62,110 bases of DNA from Burkholderia sp. E7m39 (GCA_001319865.1 BBSL01000272.1:1-62110); one strand, 5' to 3'. Shown: positions 25,070 to 34,938, numbered from the stretch's first letter. Notes: generated from the letters alone by a model not told the origin. A program made the numbers and translations.

Positions 25070-25630
25070 GCCGAGATGCCTGAAATTATGAGGCGCGTGG
25101 GACTGGACGCCGCCTTGGCGGCCGGCTTCGACAATTTCTGCCCTGACGCGTTTCGCAGGTAATCCACAAAGACCTTGCCGATGCGATTCCCGGGCCTGAC
25201 ACGGCCGAAAAACGTTGTGGGATGACCTCCGCAAGATGGCGCGCGAACGCGTGGCTGAAGCCCCCTTCACTTGCTGCCATGTATGGACCGGCGCAAGCGG
25301 CACAATGATGTGTACGCCCTTCGCTCGCCTAGTCTTGCAAAACGACTGCAGGTCGCGTTCGTCGAGCACGACCCGCGTAAGCGTTGCGGCCTAAACCATC
25401 ACGCTCCAGTCGAGTTGCGGACGGGGATCGAGATCGAGAATGAAGCGATCAGGATGGTCAAGATCCGGCGCTGTCGCGTTCCGCGCGTGGATTTCGATCG
25501 TGTTGAGTTGGGCGAGCTGCAACAGGGCTTCTCGCGAGTTCGCTACGAGCAGCGGCGCATGGCCGGGATGCATCGACTGCGGCAACTGCGTAACGGCTTT
25601 CAGGCCTTGCACCTCCGGAAATCAAGGATC
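25070..25630 (-). pseudogene. Remnant of LigD-type polymerase domain (DNA repair ligase)
   Basis: Pieces in different minus-strand frames line up in order with the primase-polymerase domain of LigD (NHEJ repair). They are LDHPDRFILDLDP (near 25450), DLQSFCKTRRAKGVHIIVPLAP (split here only by name, near 25350), HLAEVIPQRF and a VDYLRN-like stretch (near 25170). At least two frameshifts are needed and the ligase and nuclease domains are absent. It is a dead fragment, probably left by past insertion of a larger segment. The FDLDP-type metal motif is the basis for the call. Confidence 0.65.
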
Positions 25631-26140
25631 TAATCGATGAGTCGGTAACCCGGGTCGATGCCGGGTCGAAGCTCGTCAATGAAGCCGGAAGCACAATCAC
25701 TGAAGTCATCCACGCAGTGAAGCGCGCGGCAAAGGCTTCCAACATCACTTTAGGGAGGTTTTATCTTTCCGTCCTGGATCGTGGGTTATGGTCTAGCCAA
25801 CGTGCCATTGCGACCGAATTCAATATTTCGTTCCCGCACGTGTCGAAGATGGGCGCCGCCGCACGACTTCCAAAAGCACTACTAAAGCTATTCGAAGACC
25901 GAAAGGCATCCTTCCGCGCTCTCCATACGCTCCAGACCCTTACGCGTCCGCCTCAGCTCGGCGAAACCGAAGTCGTGCAGCGGGCTCGATGCATTCCCTC
26001 CGACGTCCTCTCTCGAAGACGTGTTTTCGGTGCTTACCACCGGAAAGCCGGTTGAACGCGCGGGAGTGCGCGTCAGCAGTGTTCCTGGCGAAAAATACTT
26101 GCGCGTCGACCTGCCGGACTTCGCGCGAATCGCGCCTCGG
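25621..26140 (+). pseudogene. Chimeric remnant: MCP signalling-domain tail joined to a ParB-like fragment
   Basis: From 25621 the frame reads IKDLIDESVTRVDAGSKLV and EAGSTITEVIHAVKR, the signalling domain of a methyl-accepting chemotaxis protein. It then passes in frame into a ParB/plasmid-partition-like helix-turn-helix part (about 25735-25890; RGLWSSQRAIATEFNIS). A shift near 25990-26020 leads to a C-terminal part (VFSVLTTGKPVERAGV) in another frame. Neither half is complete. The ParB-like part suggests an earlier partition gene near this origin. The join is an illegitimate fusion and not likely functional. Confidence 0.6.
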
Positions 26141-26292
26141 ATAGTGCAGCTAGAACAGACATCAACCTGTTTTGGACACCGCCAACAGCAAACATCGAAT
26201 CGATGCTTCCAAGAAGAGGTAGCGCCGAAATCGAGAAGTTCGGCCCTCGCCTTGCTTTTTGTGCGAATCAGACGCATCGGCTTCTGCGGCAT

Positions 26293-27501
26293 TCACCCCG
26301 GAACACTCGCAATCTTTGCACGCAACCACGATGTGTACGCGGTCCGCTCGAGTGCGTTCTTGAACGTCCCCGTTTCTGGCTGATACGTATTTCCTTTTCC
26401 GCCTCCCGCCATATACTCCTCGGCGAATTTCTGCTTCTCTGGCAGCGTCAGCGATTTGATTTTCGCAGTCGTTTGGCGCGAACGCTCTTCGGCCGAAGTA
26501 TCCTTCTCGACCACCGTCGGGCGTGGTAAAGCCGGTTCGGTCTGCCCTTTGCCATTGCCTCCCACTTCGATCCGAGCAGCTTTCTCGAATACGGTCCTTG
26601 CATACCCTCCGGCGTTTCCGCGGATCTGCTTGCTCTTCGCCTTCTCTTCGACGTAAATCGCCGTCTGTAACGCTCGATCGGGTTCCTGCTGGATCCAGCT
26701 TATAGCGAGTCTTTCTCCGACACCAAGGAGTGTGAGACGCCTGAATGCTTCGGATTCCCGAATAGCCTTTTGCTCTTCATCCTCCTCGTTGTCGTACATC
26801 GATTTCTGAGGATTGTCTTCGACCAGGAAGCGGATCTGGACGACACGTCTTGCCTCTCGCTTGTATTCGGGAGACACGAGGATATTTGACACCTGATTGA
26901 TCTCTTTAACAGCCTTTTTGATCACTTCGGCCGAGAAATGCTTGAACTCATCGTACATGCTCGCATCTGCGCCAAGCAGGCGACGCCATGTTTCCACTGG
27001 AATCCAGCCCGTCGATCCCGTTCGTTTGAATCGGAGACAGTTCTCATAGAGGGCGAGCGCGTAGCCCCCACTAAACTGCCGCTGAACGTTGATGTTAATC
27101 AGAGTGTAAATGTCAGGGTTCGCGAGCTTCCCCGCTAGCCAGTCGCTGTACTCGTACGAGCAAAGACCATTCTTGATACTGGCGTATGCAATAAGTGGTG
27201 ACGCTTCCCAGTCTGTCTTGCCGCCGTCGTGCAGAAGATCGAACGAGATAGGTGTCGACATGACCTTTAGTAACGCGCGCTTCAACGCATCGTAATTCTT
27301 GCTGTCGAAACCTAGCATCGTGCAAAGGATGCCCACGGGCAACGTATGGCGCTTCTTCGTGAGGAGATCGTCGAATGCGTTAAGTAGCAGGACGTTCACA
27401 ATCTTGCGCTCGAGCAACGATAGTTCACCGCTTACGTGAACTGTGGCAACGTGCTTCTTCAGTTCGCTAGGCGGAAGAGCAAGCGGCTTGATGTTGGGCA
27501 T
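26293..27501 (-). CDS. repA: Replication initiator RepA (Rep_3-type)
   Basis: A 402-residue plasmid/chromid initiator. The first 230 residues have the tandem winged-helix pattern of Rep_3 proteins (ELSLLERKIVNVLLLNAF, YDALKRALLKVMSTPISFDLL, GGYALALYENCLRFKR). The C-terminal third is charged and variable. It should bind the iterons that begin 93 bases upstream of its start. Divergent parA-parB complete a secondary-replicon core of the kind found on Burkholderia chromosome 2 and megaplasmids. The gene has lower GC and less biased codons than the catabolic island. Confidence 0.88.
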   Translation of the reverse strand: MPNIKPLALPPSELKKHVATVHVSGELSLLERKIVNVLLLNAFDDLLTKKRHTLPVGILCTMLGFDSKNYDALKRALLKVMSTPISFDLLHDGGKTDWEASPLIAYASIKNGLCSYEYSDWLAGKLANPDIYTLININVQRQFSGGYALALYENCLRFKRTGSTGWIPVETWRRLLGADASMYDEFKHFSAEVIKKAVKEINQVSNILVSPEYKREARRVVQIRFLVEDNPQKSMYDNEEDEEQKAIRESEAFRRLTLLGVGERLAISWIQQEPDRALQTAIYVEEKAKSKQIRGNAGGYARTVFEKAARIEVGGNGKGQTEPALPRPTVVEKDTSAEERSRQTTAKIKSLTLPEKQKFAEEYMAGGGKGNTYQPETGTFKNALERTAYTSWLRAKIASVPG

Positions 27502-27593
27502 GCAGTCTCCATGAGGCTTCCGGGATTCTAGGAGCTAAAAGTCATGCTTGCAACTCATCGCGTACTGACTTTTCACTTTTCCGACTCGATGTT

Positions 27594-28135
27594 CCCCATG
27601 AACCCTGACTTTTCGGACCCGTTTCCTGGCCTTTTAAAAGTCATGGTTTGTGGGGACGCTTTTTTGAGCCGCCGAAAGGTCGTGGTTTATGGGGGATTTC
27701 GGCACGTGACGAGCGCAAAAGGTCATGGTTTGTGGGGAGCTTTGCCGGCATATCCCAATAGACGGTCAAAGTCAGGGTTTGTGGGGCGAAAGGCGACGGC
27801 GAATGCGGAGCTGAAGCCGGATTCAGAACGCGCCGTGTGCGCCATGCGCCCTTGAGCGGCGGTATTCAAAGGTCAGGGTCTATGGGGCGCGCATCTTTTT
27901 CCCATAAACCCTGACCTCGCGACCCATAGACTATGACCTTTGAAGTGCAATGGCGTCGGAAAACCAAATAGATCAATCCGTTACGGTCTTTGCTCCTGCG
28001 GACCCATAGACCCTGACTTAACCCATCAACCATGACCCATCGCCCCACGAAGGCTGACCCAACATTGGTCACTACCCCATAGACCCTGACCGATCGCCCC
28101 ATGGAGTATGACCGGACATCCCCGTAAACCTTACC
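27594..28135. repeat. Iteron array: replication origin
   Basis: About 13 copies of a 19-21 base iteron, consensus AAAGGTCATGGTTTGTGGGG, lie in two blocks of opposite orientation. Direct copies are at 27636, 27675, 27717, 27768 and 27868. Inverted copies (CCCATAGACCCTGACCT type) are at 27594, 27901, 27923, 28003, 28022, 28043 (degenerate), 28075, 28097 and 28120. The array is upstream of repA, as expected for an iteron-controlled origin. Two further copies lie at 31730 and 31835. Confidence 0.92.
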
Positions 28136-28154
28136 AGGCAAGGATTCGGCGAAC

Positions 28155-28204
28155 GTAAACGTTTTTAAAGTCTTTGTTTTTTAAAGAAACAACAAACAGT
28201 TGTT
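28155..28204. other. AT-rich segment, candidate DNA-unwinding element
   Basis: Directly after the last iteron comes an A/T-rich run (GTAAACGTTTTTAAAG, TTTGTTTTTTAAAG, CAACAAACAGTTGTTG) in an otherwise GC-rich window. Position next to the iterons fits a melting region. No clear DnaA box was found by eye. Confidence 0.5.
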
Positions 28205-28399
28205 GTCCTCATGACAAGACCGGTCCGGACATGCAGATCCGCCAGCCGCAAATCTGCAAACCCTCCCGCATTGCTTTGCGACGATCTGATGTGATTTCTG
28301 GAAACACGCTGCGGGGCCCTACGGGCGGGCGCTCGCGGTAGTTGTAGACGATCACAAATCACTTGCGCTTCACTTGATTAACAACTAAGCTTCCGCGAA

Positions 28400-28439
28400 A
28401 TTCAACATTAAGTGAAATTTTTCGCTCTACGTGTTGAAT
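28400..28439. promoter_or_regulatory. Inverted repeat upstream of parA
   Basis: ATTCAACA (28400-28407) and TGTTGAAT (28432-28439) form an 8-base inverted repeat 44 bases before parA, followed by the palindrome CACATGTG. It may be the ParA autoregulatory operator or a centromere-like site. Confidence 0.4.
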
Positions 28440-28482
28440 CACACATGTGACGGTGGTCGTTACATCGATAAGGGAGCCGTTG

Positions 28483-29709
28483 ATGAACACAGCAGTCCGG
28501 CGCACTGAAAAGCCGCAGATGTCCATAAAGCTTAAGCATGCGCCCAAGCCTATGCCACTCGGAGCGATCAAGGCTATTGCAGAGAACGCCAGTGGCATGC
28601 TCGTGGATGTGCGCGAAAGCATGCTTGCCCCTCACCCTCGCAAAAATCCCCCCGTTTTCACGACAGCTCAGGTTGCCGACCTGTGCCGGATCGACAGGCA
28701 GCGAATGCATTACCTGTCACGAACTGAGTCTGACTTGCCCCAAGGCACGCTTCGTCATAGTCGCAGCAGGGAATTTACGCTTTCTGAGGCGCGAGTATGG
28801 ATCGATCGAATCGCGCCATTTTCGAAGCGTCCAACGGGAGTGCACGGAAAGAAGATAGCGATCGGTAACTTCAAGGGCGGAGTTAGTAAAACCACCACGG
28901 CCATGACGCTCGCGCAAGGACTTTCCCTGTTCGGTCGCAGGGTCCTACTTGTTGACCTTGATCCACAGGCTTCGCTTTCAGCACTTCATGGAATTCTGGC
29001 CGACAGCGAAGTCACCGATGAGCAAACTGTGCTTCCCTTGATCTATGGCGATGAGGAGGATCTTCAGTACGCCGTTCAGTCAACGTATTGGGACGGTGTG
29101 GATCTTATCCCTGCGAGCGCGGCATTGTTTGGCGCGGAGTTTTTTCTCCCCTTCAAGCAGTCGAAAGATTCATCGTTCCAGTTCTGGGATGTTTTAAATA
29201 AAGGGCTTGAGCCGCTGCTGAACGAATATGACGTCATTATCATTGATACGCCCCCAGCCCTCTCCTATCTGACTATTAATGCTTTCATGGCTGCGGACGG
29301 ACTTATCGTCCCGACGCCGCCTAGTGCGCTCGACTATGCGTCGTCGACCCAATTTTGGAATCTGTTTTCAGACCTTTCTGAGAGCATGCAACAGGTCGCG
29401 CCTGAACTCGTTAAGAGCTTCGACTTCATTCACGTTCTTTTGGCCAAAGTCGATCAGAGCCAGGCTGCAACCCCGATCGTTCGCGACTGGATCAATAAGA
29501 CCTACGAAGGTCTCGTCCTTCCGATAGAAATTCCCACGACTGCTGTTACTCAGACGGCCGCCGCTGAATTCGGCACGGTGTACGACATCTCGCGTTACCA
29601 AGGAAGCTTAAAGACCTATCAACGTGCACGAGAGGCATACGATCGATTTGCGGAGATCGTCGATCAGCAGCTTGTCGCACTCTGGCTTGCAGATCAGGAG
29701 GCCGAATGA
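28483..29709 (+). CDS. parA: Partition ATPase ParA
   Basis: A 408-residue ParA of the type Ia class with an N-terminal helix-turn-helix extension (about 55-110; FTTAQVADLCRIDRQRMHYL) for autoregulation. The deviant Walker A is KGGVSKTTT (131-139), Walker B-like DLDPQASLS and IIIDTPPALSYLT. The start at 28483 has AAGGGAG upstream; a GTG at 28447 would lie inside the upstream palindromic region. It overlaps parB as ATGA. It is divergent from repA, with the iteron origin between them. Confidence 0.94.
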   Translation: MNTAVRRTEKPQMSIKLKHAPKPMPLGAIKAIAENASGMLVDVRESMLAPHPRKNPPVFTTAQVADLCRIDRQRMHYLSRTESDLPQGTLRHSRSREFTLSEARVWIDRIAPFSKRPTGVHGKKIAIGNFKGGVSKTTTAMTLAQGLSLFGRRVLLVDLDPQASLSALHGILADSEVTDEQTVLPLIYGDEEDLQYAVQSTYWDGVDLIPASAALFGAEFFLPFKQSKDSSFQFWDVLNKGLEPLLNEYDVIIIDTPPALSYLTINAFMAADGLIVPTPPSALDYASSTQFWNLFSDLSESMQQVAPELVKSFDFIHVLLAKVDQSQAATPIVRDWINKTYEGLVLPIEIPTTAVTQTAAAEFGTVYDISRYQGSLKTYQRAREAYDRFAEIVDQQLVALWLADQEAE

Positions 29710-30725
29710 GCATCAAAGACCGTCTAGCAGCAAAGGCCGCCTCGATTGGAACATCGCCGCGCCCTCAAAAAAGTAACGAAGACGCGCCGGGCAGGCCTAA
29801 AACTGCCCCCGGCCAATTGATGGCGTCCCTTCCGCTGCTGGCCGAAAAGGAAAAAGAACTCCAAGCCGCAATTAAGCGCATCGAGGAGTTGGAGTCCAGT
29901 GGCAGCACATATTCGGAAGAAGTAGAGATTTCCACTCTCGTTGAGGTCCCTGGCCGTCGACGCATTTTGTCGCCACAGGAGTATGGCGAACTACGGGCGA
30001 ATCTCGAAGCCAACCCTCTTGTTCACCCGATCGTTTATCGTCCTCTGGGCGACGGACGCAACGAAATCATTTCCGGGAACAACCGGGTAGCGATTTACCG
30101 CGATGATCTGGGCCGAACGAAAATCCGCGGCGTTCCCTTTATAGGAACGGACACTGAAGTCGAACTCGGTGCGGCGTTCTCGAATCTGCTTGCTCCTTCG
30201 CTCCCCGACTTTGAAAAGTACCGGCAGTTTCGGCGCATCCAAGATAATTTAGGGCTCAGCCAAGCCGACATTATTCGAACTTCCGGTTTGGCGCAGAGTC
30301 ACGTGGCCCGGATATTGTCGTTCGAAAATCTTCCTGCAGCTGCGAAGGAGCTTATTGCGTCGAAACCACACCGGCTAGGCGGTACGGCCGCTGCGAAGTT
30401 CGCTGCGCTGGCGCAACAAGGGCACGAACTTGAAGTTACGCAGGCGATTCGCACGCTTATCGATTCGGAAGCGATGACACAGGAGCGAGCCTTGAGCTTG
30501 GCTACACCTGTGCGTACGAAAGCGCCTCAGCTGGTTGCGACTACGATCACGCTCGGGAAGAGAAAGTTCTGCGACGTTTCGGTCCGCAGCGGTGTGGTCG
30601 GACTGCGTTTCGCCGGGAAGGATAGCGACGTCAAGGCAGTACAGTGGGGCGAAAAGATCGCGAGGTTTATCCGAGCAGAGCTCGAAGCAGAGGATCCACA
30701 GTCATCCAATTTGGATGTTGAATAA
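29706..30725 (+). CDS. parB: Partition protein ParB
   Basis: A 339-residue ParB. Box I/N-terminal domain: VPGRRRILSPQEYGELRANLEANPLVHPIVYRP, shown here only by position (about 78-110), then GNNRVAIYRDDLG. The central helix-turn-helix (about 180-205) reads LGLSQADIIRTSGLAQSHV. The C-terminal dimer domain follows. It overlaps parA by 4 bases. Its last codons form part of a 64-base-spaced repeat (30702-30803) that may be a binding site. Confidence 0.92.
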   Translation: MSIKDRLAAKAASIGTSPRPQKSNEDAPGRPKTAPGQLMASLPLLAEKEKELQAAIKRIEELESSGSTYSEEVEISTLVEVPGRRRILSPQEYGELRANLEANPLVHPIVYRPLGDGRNEIISGNNRVAIYRDDLGRTKIRGVPFIGTDTEVELGAAFSNLLAPSLPDFEKYRQFRRIQDNLGLSQADIIRTSGLAQSHVARILSFENLPAAAKELIASKPHRLGGTAAAKFAALAQQGHELEVTQAIRTLIDSEAMTQERALSLATPVRTKAPQLVATTITLGKRKFCDVSVRSGVVGLRFAGKDSDVKAVQWGEKIARFIRAELEAEDPQSSNLDVE

Positions 30726-30803
30726 AATCAAGTACTTGGCAATTTTGCAAAGCGTTTGGTCGAATTCATCCAATTTGGAAGTCCATAAAAATCAAGTGCT
30801 TGG
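30702..30803 (+). repeat. Two-copy repeat at the parB 3' end, candidate parS
   Basis: TCATCCAATTTGGA recurs at 30702 and 30766, and ATAAAATCAAGTACTTGG / ATAAAAATCAAGTGCTTGG at 30722 and 30785. Spacing is 63-64 bases. Each unit holds two small palindromes, CCAATTTGG and CAAGTACTTG. The first copy overlaps the last parB codons. Position beside parAB suggests a centromere or an operon-end control site. Confidence 0.6.
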
Positions 30804-30898
30804 AAACACACAAGAGCAGGGCGAGGACGGGAGGACTGATTACTCGCTCGCGTTGAAACCCAAGCTCGCCGGCGGACCATCTGGTCAGCCGAACCGAG

Positions 30899-30922
30899 AC
30901 GGCCCGATCGGGCCGTTTCTTT
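30899..30922 (+). terminator. Terminator after parAB
   Basis: ACGGCCCGATCGGGCCGT is an 18-base perfect palindrome followed by TTCTTT. It lies 170 bases after parB and is the likely end of the parAB transcript. Confidence 0.7.
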
Positions 30923-33500
30923 GTGCGCCAAGCATGGGCGTACTCCTGTGAGTGCAACCCGCGAAGCGGGAATCGCGAGTCGATGGGCAGGAACTGCATA
31001 CAAGGCGCTGCCGAGCAGGGCGAGCTGGCAAAGAATCGCCAAGCTCTCGTGACTAAGGTGGAGCGGCGTAAATGCTGCGGTTGTGTGATGGAGAGGTGCG
31101 TTCTTACCGGCGGCCATCCCTCGCCGCGTGACTGAGACGGGCAACGGCGTCGCGCCGGAGCGAGGAGTCAGCGGCGACTAGCCACGTGCGCCTGCCTTCA
31201 CTAGCAGAGTGGAGGCCACGCGTGAGCGGTTCTCGCATCGTTAAATCATTAGCCCACGCATATGCGCGAGACGCAACCGCGACGTCAGCAGGGACTTTGA
31301 GCGTGATCGAACTGATAGGCTCGGCCGCGAGCTCTTACGCCCTATGCGGATCGAGCGTGTACGTTCCGTCACGCCGCGCGGACAAGCGAGCGATGGCACG
31401 ACTGCGAAGGCAGTACGGGCGGTTGCGCTTGAGGATCACCGAGAAGAAGAGCGTAGTGGCGAGCGTGTTCGGCCGATTTCCTCGTCGTCAGATGGAAGAC
31501 TTCCATCTTGCAGATTAGCCCATGCCCCCGCTCCTTCAAGACGTAGAAGGTTCGGGGCAGGCAACTTGTGCACAGAATTTGGAGTAGGCGCTCAACGAGG
31601 CGCGTCGCGCATTGGGTTTTCCGACGGGGGCGTCGTCCATCTGTGTTCGCAAACCGCTAGATTGCTAAAACTGAATTCTGCGAACATCAGATTCCGCCGC
31701 CAACACTTTGCGACTGCAGGTATCAATCGAAAAGTCATGGTCTGTGGGCCAACCGCTGGCGGCGACGCTAGCGGTCGCTCGACAGCCCGCGGCGCGGGGC
31801 TTTGCACGTCACGCCGTCGGCTTAATAAATCGCGAAAGGTCATGGTCCATGGGGACGGCCACCCATCAGCGCGAACTGACACTTTAATGCGCGAACTGAC
31901 ACCTTAATGTCAGAAAACTGATAGTTCTCGTGACGCCACCGCTACCAGCACGCCTGTCTGTCACCTAACTATCAGTTTTCTGATACTTTGCGAACCCGAC
32001 AGCGCACTCAGCGGAGACTGTTCAGCGACGGGCGAGTGGAAGGAGCCAGACGACGTCGCGAGGCCCGCGATCGGGAGTGGCGCTTCAGTATCATTGACGT
32101 GCCGGTGTAACGCGTGGGGACGGGCTCGATACACATGTTGGCCGCGCGGCAACGCACCGCCTCGGTGGTCCGCGGGCCGATCAGTTCGAACAGATCCAAC
32201 ACAAACACGTCGTGTGCCGACTAGGTGCGGCCCGCGCGTGCACCGGGACGGGCGACGATCGTCTGGCCGATCAGCGCCATATCGGCGGGTGACAGGGAGG
32301 GGGCTTGTTTTTCCGGCCACGACGGCGGATGGGCGGCCGGCCGGACGGGGAATTTTTAACCGACATCCCGCAGGCAGTCGTAAATGGCGGCGACGATCAT
32401 CTGGGTCCGGTCGACCGAGCCGTCCCACCCCCGACCGAGAAAGGGCCGTCACTCACTGGTGCCGCGATGCATTTCCGTTCGTGCGGATTGCTCACGACGC
32501 GGGCGCCTCATGGAAAGCGATGCACCTGGCTTCGTCCAGCGTCCCGCCGGCAATCGTGCACTATCTGTCGTGCATAGAACAGGCGCTCCGCCTCCTATCC
32601 GGCACCGTGCATGGGCGGTCCGCGGAAGCCACGCCGGGCCGCTTTCGCGGCAAGCCAGCGCGCGACCACCTGTTCATACGAGAGGCCAGCGGAAGGTCGG
32701 GTCGGTCCAACGGTTCGCAGGGAGGGCGTCCGATATCCGGGGGACGGCCGGCGCAGTCATAGCGGGGATAGCGGCTAGCTCAAACAGGCACATCAGCACT
32801 GCGAGGGTCGGGGCAGTGTGAATTCGTGTCGACAGAGTTGGCGTTGGCGCCAGACAACGCATAAAAGCTAAAACCAGCGGTACCAGAATACCCCTCTCTA
32901 TATGTCTCTATTGTCGGGGCACTCGACAGGGCACCGCATAGCTTCAGCATCGGTCGTCCCGCCACGCTGTTTGACGTCCGGTTCTCAGGGTCGCCGTCAA
33001 CGAAACGGTCGAACCGTCGATTCACTTCACGGGCGTAAAAGTACTGGCGCGTCTGGCGAGCGAGTGGCCCTCAGTTGTCTTCGCCGACGTTCAAGTAAGG
33101 CAGTCGCAACCTACCCACTGTCGGACGCGTGACGTCGACGCCGGCGTCAATCGATGTCCTTCAGGGGCAGATGTCGGCGAAGGCGGAGAAGAACCTGCTC
33201 GACTTTCCAGCATTAGGGCCGTAGTGTCAAACCGTCGGCAGGGCTACGAGTCGTGCGTGAAACATCCGGAAAGAAAGAATAGCGCCGATAAATCATTGAT
33301 TTAGCGCATCTAATTCGAGTCGTTTGTTGGATGTTTCACGAAAATTTGAGGCCACAGGCGTCTCAGCGCACCATCCATGCACTTGGCGAGCGGCATACAC
33401 CCTCGTTCGCAAAAATGTAGTGATTGATACGTTATTTGTAAAAAATCCTTCACTCGCGGCAGAGCGGAAGCGAAGTCGCCGCCGCCGATTGCCATCCCCC
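30923..33500. other. Long gene-poor stretch flanking the origin
   Basis: No frame here resembles a known protein; a minus-strand frame (31961-32452) and several plus-strand frames look random or badly decayed. It holds two outlying iterons (31730-31748 and 31835-31855), a tandem 20-base repeat (31869-31908), and a 17-base inverted repeat (31910-31983). The rest may be transposon debris; I cannot assign it. Confidence 0.4.
31869..31983. repeat. Tandem repeat and 17-base inverted repeat near outlying iterons
   Basis: GCGCGAACTGACACTTTAAT and GCGCGAACTGACACCTTAAT stand directly in tandem (31869-31908). Next, TCAGAAAACTGATAGTT (31910-31926) is a perfect inverse of AACTATCAGTTTTCTGA (31967-31983), 40 bases apart. 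Each arm itself contains ATCAG-TTTT-CTGAT. It could be a resolution, partition or transposon-end site. Confidence 0.6.
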
Positions 33501-33531
33501 CGCGAAGCCGTTATCACGGTGCGCGGCCGGT

Positions 33532-33550
33532 TACCAAGAATTGGTATAAT
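33532..33550 (+). promoter_or_regulatory. parDE promoter with overlapping operator
   Basis: The inverted repeat TACCAA-GAA-TTGGTA (33532-33546) runs into a perfect -10 box TATAAT (33545-33550), 24 bases before the parD start. ParD/ParDE binding there would block transcription, which is the usual autoregulation of such pairs. Confidence 0.7.
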
Positions 33551-33573
33551 GGATACAGAAACCAGGAGAGCCA

Positions 33574-33819
33574 ATGATGGGCAAGAATACATCCGTTTCG
33601 CTCGGCGACCACTTCGCCGAATTTGTCGAAGATCGCGTGCGGGCCGGGCGCTACAACACGGCGAGCGACGTGGTTCGGGCCGGCCTGCGTTTGCTGGAGG
33701 AACAGGAAGCCAAACTCGATGCCTTGCGTGTCGAACTCGAGAAGGGGGAGCGCTCCGGCCCGTCGAGGCCGTTTGACTTCGACGCATTTCTCGCGCGCAA
33801 GAAGAAGTCTGCGACATGA
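33574..33819 (+). CDS. parD: Antitoxin ParD
   Basis: An 81-residue ParD-family antitoxin. The N-terminal ribbon-helix-helix part (NTSVSLGDHFAEFVE, then TASDVVRAGLRLLEEQE) binds DNA and the C-terminal tail (FDFDAFLARKKK) should wrap the toxin. AGGAG lies upstream of ATG 33574; a second ATG at 33577 is possible. It overlaps parE as ATGA. On a secondary replicon this pair can enforce plasmid retention. Confidence 0.93.
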   Translation: MMGKNTSVSLGDHFAEFVEDRVRAGRYNTASDVVRAGLRLLEEQEAKLDALRVELEKGERSGPSRPFDFDAFLARKKKSAT

Positions 33820-34115
33820 AGCAGTTTGTTCTTTCGCCGGCGGCCGAGCTGGATCTCGATGATATCTGGGACTATTCGGCAGAAAACTGGGGGATACGAC
33901 AGGCGGAGCGTTATATCCGCATGATCCAGGACACCATCGTTGGATTGACTGATGGCACACAACCGAGTCAGTCCGCCTCCCATATCCGGTCGGGTTACCG
34001 CAGTGTGCTGGTTGGCACGCACATCTTGTTTTTCAAAGAGACCGACGACCTGGTCGATGTGATCCGGATTCTTCATCAGCGGATGGATCCCTCTCATCAC
34101 CTGAGCGAGCAATAG
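33816..34115 (+). CDS. parE: Toxin ParE
   Basis: A 99-residue RelE/ParE-superfamily toxin, recognised from LSPAAELDLDDIWDYSAENWG, then the middle part SGYRSVLVGTHILFF and the end VIRILHQRMD. ParE toxins inhibit DNA gyrase. Complete, coupled to parD by a 4-base overlap, with no sign of inactivation. Confidence 0.93.
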   Translation: MKQFVLSPAAELDLDDIWDYSAENWGIRQAERYIRMIQDTIVGLTDGTQPSQSASHIRSGYRSVLVGTHILFFKETDDLVDVIRILHQRMDPSHHLSEQ

Positions 34116-34938
34116 CTTCTTCTTTCCACTCCGTTTCGAGGCGTTGACGCGTGATCGCCGTGGCACCATCCGGCGATTGCCGATGCGATCTACGAGGGCA
34201 GCCGATCGCGTACTGTCCGTACATGTTCGTCGTCAATGACCCGGAGGTGATGCGCGGCACATTGAGGTTTTTCTGAAGCGTCCCGGCGCCGTCCATCAGA
34301 CGCGCACCTTTGCTGCGCCGCGCCCTCGCTGCCGCGCAGGTAGCACCTGGCATGTTGCGACGACGTCCACAGGCGACAGCGCATTGCGCGCGCAGAGGTG
34401 ACGCTCACGGCCAGGGTGGACGATCCGTCGAAACTGAGCCTTGCGGGTCGTCCGATCGTGAACCTGCGCTACTTTCCGCGGCTTGCTGCCGGCAGCATGG
34501 CGACCCGACGTGCACGACTCTCGCGATGTCGAACGTGACGAGCCCCAAAATGGCGGGCGCATGGGCAGGTGAAGGGCAACTCGTGCGGCCCGTCGCTGAG
34601 GGCGAAGAGATTTCGGATCTCGCGCCGGTTCGTGTCGGGCAGGTTATCGGTGACGGATTTGAAGACGCTCAATGACATAACGCCGTCTGCGTAAGGCGGC
34701 ACGGCATAGCCCATGTGGCGCAGTCAACGCGCGGTATGGCCACGAGGTGCGTTCATCGGATCCCTGTGGCCTTCACAAATGTAAGTTTTCTGGCAGTTGC
34801 CGCGATATTTTCCGGGCATTGTGTGGTTAAGTCGCTGAGCGCCGGTTAGGCGAGTCCGAAAAGGCAAAATCAATCTCCGTCGGATTCGTTCAGATGTTTC
34901 GGTGTACGACATAATCACAAAATGATTGGAGACGATTG
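34116..34938. other. Stretch without a supported gene
   Basis: Several short frames exist on both strands, none recognisable. A plus-strand piece near 34400-34500 ([19 protein letters not shown]) looks like decayed coding sequence. The right end should hold the porin promoter and leader; no clear elements are seen. Confidence 0.35.

Noticed and set aside
27594..28135. Repeats as a CRISPR array
   Set aside because: Spacing is irregular, orientation changes, no cas genes are near, and repA lies beside them; they are iterons.
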